Assembly: GCA_001775555.1 (NCBI GenBank)
Contig: MEXE01000011.1
Coordinates: 1 to 11,348, forward strand
Direction of reading: 5' to 3'
Source: Candidatus Amesbacteria bacterium RBG_19FT_COMBO_48_16
GTDB taxonomy: Bacteria; Patescibacteriota; Microgenomatia; CAZETR01; Amesbacteraceae
DNA: 11,348 nt
In this document: positions 6,882 through 11,348 of the stretch, piece after piece
Position numbering within the stretch: position 1 is the first letter of the stretch
How the letters are laid out: the number at the start of each line of letters is the position of its first letter
Notes under the pieces: model-generated
The model's database searches: none
What the model saw: the letters and a program-made list of their open reading frames with translations, nothing else
Told to the model about the DNA's origin: nothing
Translations under genes and position numbers: made by a program

Positions 6882-7351
6882 ATTCTATTACCGATAATCT
6901 CTCTCCAATTAAATGCTTCTAATAATTTTTTCCAACTATAATCTCCGTACCTACCCTCATATTCTATTTTTGCTCCAGCAATTACATCTATCTCTTTTAT
7001 TACATTTATTACTATCCCTTCCCCCATCCGTTCCATTATCCACTCATGTAACATATTGATTACACTTATTGGCAAATCTATTCCGACCGTTATACTAATC
7101 ATTTTCGCTTTGGTCAACTCTTTTTTTATTTCATGGATAATTATATTTCTTTCATTAATTCCCGCATTATTAACTTTCTTGATATTTCTCTTTATAATTT
7201 CCGCAAATTCTTCTCGCACTCTGGTCTCTAATACCCTTTCAAACCCTCCGGCACCCCGCCGATAAAGTCCGTTCTCCAACAGTTCCAGCTGTTCCTTAGC
7301 TGCTTCCAAATCATTCTTGGTTTTGATCACATCCCACAACTCAGATGACAT
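6878..7351 (-). CDS. atpH: F1-ATPase delta-like subunit (peripheral stalk), N-terminal region abnormal
   Basis: A 157-residue protein called delta from its C-terminal half and position. The segment AKMISITVGIDLPISVINML, then INVIKEIDVIAGAKIEYEGR and YGDYSWKKLLE, follows the delta pattern of a strand, helix, 'V...id..liGG..v..gd...DgSv...L'. The N-terminal half looks like charged helix (ELWDVIKTKNDLEAAKEQLELLE) rather than the usual six-helix bundle that caps alpha, so attachment to F1 may differ. I chose ATG 7351, which overlaps the b-like gene by 11 nt, over TTG 7372: AGGAGG lies 12 nt upstream of the ATG but inside the first codons of the TTG frame. The gene and its upstream neighbour are more AT-rich than alpha, gamma and beta. 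Confident as a stalk component, less so as a standard delta. Confidence 0.68.
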   Translation of the reverse strand: MSSELWDVIKTKNDLEAAKEQLELLENGLYRRGAGGFERVLETRVREEFAEIIKRNIKKVNNAGINERNIIIHEIKKELTKAKMISITVGIDLPISVINMLHEWIMERMGEGIVINVIKEIDVIAGAKIEYEGRYGDYSWKKLLEAFNWREIIGNRI

Positions 7352-7931
7352 TTTTTCTTTTAGCCTCCTCAAGTGCCTGGATAATTAAATCACTATGCTC
7401 TTGTACGCCCAACGATTTCCCTAAAACTTTTTGGGATACCTGCTTAATTATCTCTGCCAACTTCGATTCTATTTCTTCCCATCTGTGTTTTTTATATTCC
7501 TCCAGTTCCTGCTCCAATCTTGCATATTTATCATTGATTTTTTTAGCTACAGCCTGTTGAGTCCCGATAGTCTCAGTTTCTAAAGCTATCCGGAAATTAT
7601 CTGCCTCTTCATTCAGACGTCTTTCAATATAGTTTGATATGTTATGTAGTTTATTTTTATAGTCAATAACTTGTAACCTTGCTACTTCATCTAATTTTTC
7701 CCTCACCCCCTCTTCCTCTTTTCCCGCATCTAATTTAACCTCTTCCAGTATTGATAATGCCCTATTCCTGGCTTCACTGATTATATTTTCCGCACGCTGT
7801 CTGGCCTTATCTTCAATTTCCTGTTTCCTAACTTTCAATTTATTTAATTCCCGCACTTTTCTATCATATGCGGATAACACCACCGCCAGAGCAGTACAAA
7901 GTATAAAAATTGCCGTTATTTCAAGACTCAT
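7341..7931 (-). CDS. atpF: F-type ATPase b-like subunit (membrane-anchored peripheral stalk)
   Basis: A 196-residue protein with one N-terminal membrane helix (about 3-22, LEITAIFILCTALAVVLSAY), then a long, highly charged helical/coiled-coil stretch (about 25-180). Its C-terminal end, QKVLGKSLGVQEHSDLIIQA, is like the family's 'a.k.l....d...l...fi'. Subunit b normally clamps a in the membrane and holds delta and alpha3beta3 still. It is longer than the usual ~160 residues. Start ATG 7931 has GAAGGT about 8 nt upstream. The gene lies 30 nt after the c-like gene and overlaps delta. With no a-subunit gene in the operon, what this anchor binds in the membrane is an open question. Confidence 0.8.
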   Translation of the reverse strand: MSLEITAIFILCTALAVVLSAYDRKVRELNKLKVRKQEIEDKARQRAENIISEARNRALSILEEVKLDAGKEEEGVREKLDEVARLQVIDYKNKLHNISNYIERRLNEEADNFRIALETETIGTQQAVAKKINDKYARLEQELEEYKKHRWEEIESKLAEIIKQVSQKVLGKSLGVQEHSDLIIQALEEAKRKNVI

Positions 7932-7961
7932 ATGTAATTACCTTCAGCTTATGCTGTCATC

Positions 7962-8729
7962 TCATATAATCAAAATTACATAAGCTAATACTATACCTCC
8001 GGCCATAATTGACAAAGTCAGCACCAAGTTCAAGGCTACACCGATCTGAATTGCTCTCCTGGCTAACGGATTCCTGCCAATAGCTTCTACCCCTCCTTTG
8101 GCCACCCGGCCAAAGTACACAAAACCCAAAATAAAAGACGTCATCGCCACCAGAATCGCTAATAAATATCTCAAGGATGCCAACGGTGCCAACGTCGGCG
8201 CCAGCAGTCCTTGCCTTAATGTTTCAATCAGATTCCCTCTGGCTGTAGTAGCTACTATCGCCGGTCTAATATTTAGAGCCACAATTACTTTACCAACTGC
8301 ATTTACATCCGTACTCTCATAATTCTCCAGCGCAACCCCCAATACATTCCCACTTTTTGTCGCCCTTTGTCCCAGTCCAGGTTTCTCTGAAGATGTCACA
8401 AAATCGCCCTTTTTTATCACACCATCGGCTACACTTACCCTTACATTCGCCTTACCGAAGGTTACTATCGCCTTTCCGTTAAACAACTTGGTATTTTCCA
8501 AAATTATACCCGGCTTTTGTGTATAAACACCTACTATTCCCACATCATATGCTGTCAAACATGGTTTCATCCCTTCAGGAGCATTGCAAATTATATCTCC
8601 ATCTACTACCTCTCCCTTGGCAAATTCGTAAGTTACTCCCATACCGGTTGATGTTTCTTGCGCCCTTACCCCAAATCCCGTTAACACCAACCCCAAAAGT
8701 AAAAATAATACTACTCCAAACTTGGACAT
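7962..8729 (-). CDS. Secreted-domain protein with a subunit-c-like membrane hairpin lacking the proton-binding acid
   Basis: A 255-residue protein and first gene of the ATPase operon. Residues 1-23 form a signal peptide (hydrophobic core, likely cut after GVRA). Residues 24-~160 are a secreted domain with two cysteines (48, 57) and the pattern VRVSVADGVIKKGDFVTSS, then GNVLGVALENY and GKVIVALNI; this resembles the beta-rich domain near the end of many giant CPR surface proteins (recalled, not searched). Two membrane helices follow (about 187-206 and 226-255) joined by a basic loop with GGVEAIGRNPLARR; RNP/RQP is the signature loop of F-type subunit c. Predicted topology (N-domain outside, loop inside) also matches c. 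However, TM2 (IGVALNLVLTLSIMAGGIVL) has no Asp or Glu where c has its proton- or sodium-binding acid, and TM1 lacks the glycine repeat. ATG 8729 is used; a GTG lies directly before it. Homology to c is an inference. Confidence 0.6.
   Translation of the reverse strand: MSKFGVVLFLLLGLVLTGFGVRAQETSTGMGVTYEFAKGEVVDGDIICNAPEGMKPCLTAYDVGIVGVYTQKPGIILENTKLFNGKAIVTFGKANVRVSVADGVIKKGDFVTSSEKPGLGQRATKSGNVLGVALENYESTDVNAVGKVIVALNIRPAIVATTARGNLIETLRQGLLAPTLAPLASLRYLLAILVAMTSFILGFVYFGRVAKGGVEAIGRNPLARRAIQIGVALNLVLTLSIMAGGIVLAYVILII
8718..8729. repeat. 12-nt inverted repeat, arm 1 (5' end of the c-like gene)
   Basis: AAACTTGGACAT here is the exact reverse complement of 8868-8879. Each arm is the first four codons (MSKF) of one of the two divergent genes. 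It contains TTGGACA, which recurs at 8842-8848 and, inverted, at 8869-8875. Confidence 0.6.
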
Positions 8730-8761
8730 CACAATTTAAGCCTAATAATTATTTACAAAAA

Positions 8762-8767
8762 TGTCAA
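8762..8767 (-). promoter_or_regulatory. Possible -35 box of the ATPase operon promoter
   Basis: A perfect TTGACA is on the minus strand, but the best -10 (TTAAAT, 19 nt downstream) is poor and would give an almost leaderless transcript. An alternative is TTGAGA with TATCAT at 15-nt spacing further upstream. No good Shine-Dalgarno precedes ATG 8729. The operon promoter must lie in 8733-8867 if there is one, but I cannot fix it. Confidence 0.3.
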
Positions 8768-8802
8768 ATGATACTGAATAAATAAATTTCTCAATTTTCC
8801 AC

Positions 8803-8833
8803 TTGACAAGTGCTATCAGCTTATAATTATAAT
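8803..8833 (+). promoter_or_regulatory. Sigma70-type promoter of the giant surface-protein gene
   Basis: TTGACA (8803-8808) and TATAAT (8828-8833) with 19-nt spacing; a second TATAAT at 8822-8827 is too close. The transcript would start near 8840, leaving a leader of about 28 nt. The -35 is an inverted copy of the TTGACA at 8762-8767 that may serve the divergent operon. Confidence 0.6.
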
Positions 8834-8841
8834 AGTAAAAG

Positions 8842-8875
8842 TTGGACAATCTTATCCAATCTTGCCCATGTCCAA
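8842..8875 (+). repeat. Operator-like cluster of short repeats at the start of the giant gene
   Basis: TTGGAC (8842-8847) and GTCCAA (8870-8875) form an inverted repeat whose second arm overlaps the start codon. TTGGA/TCCAA (8842-8846, 8855-8859) is a shorter one. CAATCTTATC and CAATCTTGCC (8848-8857, 8858-8867) are a 10-nt tandem repeat with two differences, directly before the ATG. No Shine-Dalgarno is seen. This could be a binding site for the gene's own HTH or a hairpin hiding the start codon. Confidence 0.45.
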
Positions 8876-11348
8876 GTTTCTGCCCACCACTACCGAGCAC
8901 TCCCGCCTGACTATCCAAGAAGCGGCCGTCTTTCTCCAGGTATCTGCCAAAACTCTGCGTCGATGGGAAAAAGCCGGGTTTCTTATACCCGAAAGAACCC
9001 CCGGCAACCAACGTCGATACAATCTCCAACAGCTAAAAAGTTTCAGCTTCTCCAAAAAACCTGTCCTCACCCATCCCGCATTTTCTCCCCGCTCGCACCT
9101 ATTCCTCCCCTCCCTCACCGTACCCCGATTCAAATTTCCTTCAACCCGAATTATCCTCCCACTCGTTACACTCGCCCTGAGTAGTTTTTTTCTATTAAAT
9201 CCTTCAACCCTCAATTTTCTCAAATCCAATCTCCCTTCACTTGTTACGCCAGGACTCCGTACCAGTCCGGAGGTAACTCAACTCTCCTCCGCCGTTTCTG
9301 AAATTGCCAATCAGGTATTGGCTTCTGAAACCGCGCTTAACGACTTTACTTTTGGTGTAAACGTTATTAGCAGCTTTGCTGAGGACTCAACTTTTAGAAA
9401 AAACTTAACCGTGGAAGGACTGCTGACTGCCCCCAATATTATCTACAGCATCAAAGCCGGTGAGAATATCACTATTACACCTGGCCAAAATCCCACTATT
9501 TCTGCTACCGGGGGTGTAACCAGCCTCCAAGGATCAACTGGTGAAGTATCTCTTTCCGCAGGTGGCGGTATCTCCATCAGTGGCTTGACCATCTCCAACT
9601 CTGACCTGGGTTCTTCCCAAAAAATCTGGAAGACCATAAAAGTCACCGGTCAATCAGATCTGGTAGCCGGATCCAACACTGACGAACTCACTTTCGCGGC
9701 TGGTACCGGCATCGGCCTTACCACCAATACCACCGACAAAAAACTCACCGTCGCCGTCTCCACCATTCCCACCACTGCCGGGGGAACCAATCTTACTTCT
9801 TACACTACCGGCGACATTCTTTATGCTTCAGATACCAACACTCTGGCCAAACTGCCCATCGGTTCTTCTGGTCAATCACTTACCGTCTCCGCTGGTATCC
9901 CAGCCTGGGCCTCCGGTTCCTCTTCTAACTGGCAACGCAACTCCGGCGCCCTCGCCCCCCTAAACATTACCGATGACCTTTTGCTGGGTGGTACCTCCAC
10001 CGCTTCTGCAACTTTTCAGGTAATCTCAAGTACAGGCTCCATCACCACCGCAGGCGACCTGGCCTTAAACGGTAGCGATTTGACCTCTGACTCCAACCTG
10101 ACTCTAAACGCCGCAGGTTACACCCGTATTGGTGATACCGGCACCCCCGGTTCAGCTACAGGTGACGATGACTTGTACGTTGAAGGCGACTTGGAAATAG
10201 ATGCCGCTCTTATCCTGGGTTCAGACTCAATCACCGATATCACCGGCAATGGCCTGATTGTTTCCTCCTCTGCTCTGACAATTAATCTGCCTTCCGCCAC
10301 AGACGCTCTCTCATCCACCACCTCATCCGGCTCCGGCCTTGAGGCTCTCTCAGCTGGTCTGACTTTACTCCAAGGCTGTTCCGACGCCCAGATTCTCAAA
10401 TGGAACGAAACAACAGATGTTTGGGAATGTGCTTCCGACTCCGGAGCTTCAAGTGCCATCATTAATGTTGAAAACAACGACGTCGCTGTCGGGGTCAACG
10501 TCGACACCCTCGACTTCAGTACAGACTTTTCTGTCACCGCATCCCCCACAAATGAAGCCAACGTCGCAATTGCCGACGATATTCTTAATTTCACTGAATT
10601 TTCCGATTCCTTATCCTTGGACGCTCCAACCACCATTACCAACAGTCTCTCTGGTAACTTCATTCTTGATTTAACTTCAACTGGCGACTTCGTCATTTCT
10701 GATGCTGGTACTCCCTTTGCTGAATTTACTGACTCTGGTACTTTTACTCTTGATTCTCTTACCTTGGACGGTACTTCACTTGATTCTTCTGCCGCTTTAA
10801 ATCTGGGTACCGCCTCCGCCACCAGCATCAACATCGGCTCATCCGCTATCTCCACCACCGTGGCTTCCAATCTCACCCTTACTACCGGCCGCACTCTCAC
10901 CATCAACAGCGATGCTTTCACTGATTTAACCGGCAATGGCCTGGCCGTTTCTAGTGGTTCATTAGCCATCAACATAACCACCTCCGGCACCACCGGCTCC
11001 ACTTCAAGCAACTCCGGCTTGGAGGTTGGCTCCTCCGGCTTAACGCTTCTCAAAGGCTGTGCTGATAACGAACTTCTCAAATGGACTGATGCCGGCGGTT
11101 GGGCCTGCGCGACTGATACTTCCGGTGGCCTATCCCAATACTGGCAGCTAAACAGTAATGTTCTTGCTCCAGGAGGTTCAGCCACTGTCACCGATCGACT
11201 TGTCCTTGGAGGTCAAACATCTACCGTTCATCAACTTGAAATTAACGGGGCAGTTACCGGCAAAGCTTTAGTGGCTTTAACTGAAACCGGCGACCAGAAC
11301 ATCCTAACTGCCAGTACTTCCGCTTCTACCACCGTTTTCAACTTGGGC
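8868..11348 (+). CDS. Giant surface protein with N-terminal MerR-like HTH and one membrane segment (3' end outside window)
   Basis: An open frame of 827 codons with no stop, continuing past the window. Residues 14-59 (LTIQEAAVFLQVSAKTLRRW, then EKAGFLIPERTPGNQRRY) are a MerR/excisionase-type winged helix-turn-helix. Residues 60-94 are a basic, proline-rich linker; 95-110 (RIILPLVTLALSSFFLL) are one hydrophobic segment, without an N-terminal signal peptide. From about 125 on the chain is rich in Ser, Thr, Gly and Asn with few charges, strongly repetitive and beta-prone, like tail-fibre or adhesin stalks. Repeats include a 'DLTGNGL ... GC.D..LLKW ... W.CA.D' unit (455-526, 684-753) and a 'W..N...LAP...TD.L.LGG' unit (353-384, 756-791). 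Predicted topology: HTH in the cytoplasm, stalk outside. The gene is divergent from the ATPase operon. It may be a membrane-bound regulator with an external sensor, or an adhesin whose HTH has another role. Confidence 0.85.
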   Translation, partial: MSKFLPTTTEHSRLTIQEAAVFLQVSAKTLRRWEKAGFLIPERTPGNQRRYNLQQLKSFSFSKKPVLTHPAFSPRSHLFLPSLTVPRFKFPSTRIILPLVTLALSSFFLLNPSTLNFLKSNLPSLVTPGLRTSPEVTQLSSAVSEIANQVLASETALNDFTFGVNVISSFAEDSTFRKNLTVEGLLTAPNIIYSIKAGENITITPGQNPTISATGGVTSLQGSTGEVSLSAGGGISISGLTISNSDLGSSQKIWKTIKVTGQSDLVAGSNTDELTFAAGTGIGLTTNTTDKKLTVAVSTIPTTAGGTNLTSYTTGDILYASDTNTLAKLPIGSSGQSLTVSAGIPAWASGSSSNWQRNSGALAPLNITDDLLLGGTSTASATFQVISSTGSITTAGDLALNGSDLTSDSNLTLNAAGYTRIGDTGTPGSATGDDDLYVEGDLEIDAALILGSDSITDITGNGLIVSSSALTINLPSATDALSSTTSSGSGLEALSAGLTLLQGCSDAQILKWNETTDVWECASDSGASSAIINVENNDVAVGVNVDTLDFSTDFSVTASPTNEANVAIADDILNFTEFSDSLSLDAPTTITNSLSGNFILDLTSTGDFVISDAGTPFAEFTDSGTFTLDSLTLDGTSLDSSAALNLGTASATSINIGSSAISTTVASNLTLTTGRTLTINSDAFTDLTGNGLAVSSGSLAINITTSGTTGSTSSNSGLEVGSSGLTLLKGCADNELLKWTDAGGWACATDTSGGLSQYWQLNSNVLAPGGSATVTDRLVLGGQTSTVHQLEINGAVTGKALVALTETGDQNILTASTSASTTVFNLG
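9924..10019 (+). repeat. Stalk repeat type B, copy 1
   Basis: Encodes residues 353-384, with WQRNSGALAPLNITDDLLLG followed by GTSTASATFQ. The matching copy is at 11133-11240. The 'W..N...LAP....TD.L.LGG' signature marks the start of a repeat module in the surface protein. Confidence 0.65.
10230..10445 (+). repeat. Stalk repeat type A, copy 1 (72 residues)
   Basis: Encodes residues 455-526, starting ITDITGNGL and ending with GCSDAQILKW ... WECASD. It shares the 15-nt ACCGGCAATGGCCTG exactly with copy 2. Two cysteines flank the Trp residues and are conserved in copy 2, suggesting a disulphide-bonded knot outside the cell. Confidence 0.75.
10917..11126 (+). repeat. Stalk repeat type A, copy 2 (70 residues)
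   Basis: Encodes residues 684-753, starting FTDLTGNGL and ending GCADNELLKW ... WACATD. It is aligned with copy 1 over its whole length, with both cysteines and the LKW/W positions kept while the Ser/Thr spacer differs. Confidence 0.75.
11133..11240 (+). repeat. Stalk repeat type B, copy 2
   Basis: Encodes residues 756-791, with WQLNSNVLAP followed by VTDRLVLGGQTST. It follows type A copy 2 after two codons, whereas type B copy 1 comes before type A copy 1, so the modules appear to alternate. Confidence 0.6.

Noticed and set aside
7352..7372. TTG start extending the delta-like gene by 7 codons
   Set aside because: It would place the AGGAGG ribosome-binding sequence inside the coding region and lengthen the overlap with the b-like gene; ATG 7351 is the better start.
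7962..8729. Calling the first operon gene a genuine atpE
   Set aside because: Only the loop motif and topology match; both helices lack the essential acidic residue and the glycine repeat, and a secreted domain is fused in front.
8742..9229. Minus-strand open frames overlapping the HTH coding region and divergent promoter region
   Set aside because: They conflict with the clear HTH-encoding frame and the plus-strand promoter, have no ribosome-binding site, and encode no recognisable domain.
10118..11191. A 357-codon minus-strand open frame inside the giant gene
   Set aside because: It is antisense to the repetitive Ser/Thr-rich coding frame, its product is low-complexity Glu/Val/Pro/Ser-rich and resembles no family, and the plus-strand frame is continuous with HTH and repeat structure.
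1..11348. CRISPR arrays, insertion sequences, tRNA or rRNA genes
   Set aside because: I saw no regularly spaced direct repeats, transposase motifs with terminal inverted repeats, or tRNA/rRNA-like sequences.

Overview
The window looks like a chromosomal segment of a candidate-phyla-radiation (Patescibacteria) bacterium, most likely of the Microgenomates type. The reasons are a very compact minus-strand operon with 4-11 nt overlaps, divergent and shortened ATPase subunits, and a giant Ser/Thr/Gly-rich surface protein carrying an N-terminal MerR-like helix-turn-helix, an architecture I associate with that group. TGA is used as a stop, so this is not a recoded (code 25) lineage. The lineage is inferred from gene style; there is no rRNA marker here.

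Left part (1-2794, minus strand): a good sigma70-type promoter (2765-2794) reads into a T-box tRNA-sensing leader with its own intrinsic terminator (2532-2557). This controls an ATP-grasp ligase-like gene (1194-2531), followed 5 nt later by an M20 metallopeptidase (127-1188). The 5' end of another gene runs off the left edge (61-1). A T-box here suggests that a peptide- or amino-acid-handling ligase/hydrolase pair is switched on when a particular tRNA is uncharged.

Centre (2811-8729, minus strand): an F1-ATPase-like operon in the order c-like membrane protein, b-like, delta-like, alpha (atpA), gamma (atpG), beta (atpD), epsilon (atpC). Catalytic residues of alpha and beta are retained, but the membrane part is abnormal. 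There is no a-subunit gene. The first gene encodes a secreted ~140-residue domain followed by a two-helix hairpin with the RNP loop of subunit c but no acidic residue in either helix. Epsilon lacks its C-terminal helical domain, and delta lacks a recognisable N-terminal bundle. A 96-nt nested hairpin separates gamma from beta. Together these suggest an F1 motor or ATPase attached to a membrane hairpin that displays an extracellular domain and probably does not carry protons. It resembles in principle the F1-like X0 ATPases of mollicutes rather than a standard ATP synthase.

Right part (8733-11348): a 138-bp divergent control region with promoters and short repeated motifs, then a plus-strand reading frame of at least 827 codons that leaves the window. 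It encodes a HTH, one membrane segment and a long repetitive extracytoplasmic region of the kind seen in CPR tail-fibre/adhesin-like proteins. The extracellular domain of the ATPase-linked c-like protein resembles, from memory, a domain found near the C-termini of such giant proteins. The two divergent transcription units may therefore belong to one surface system.
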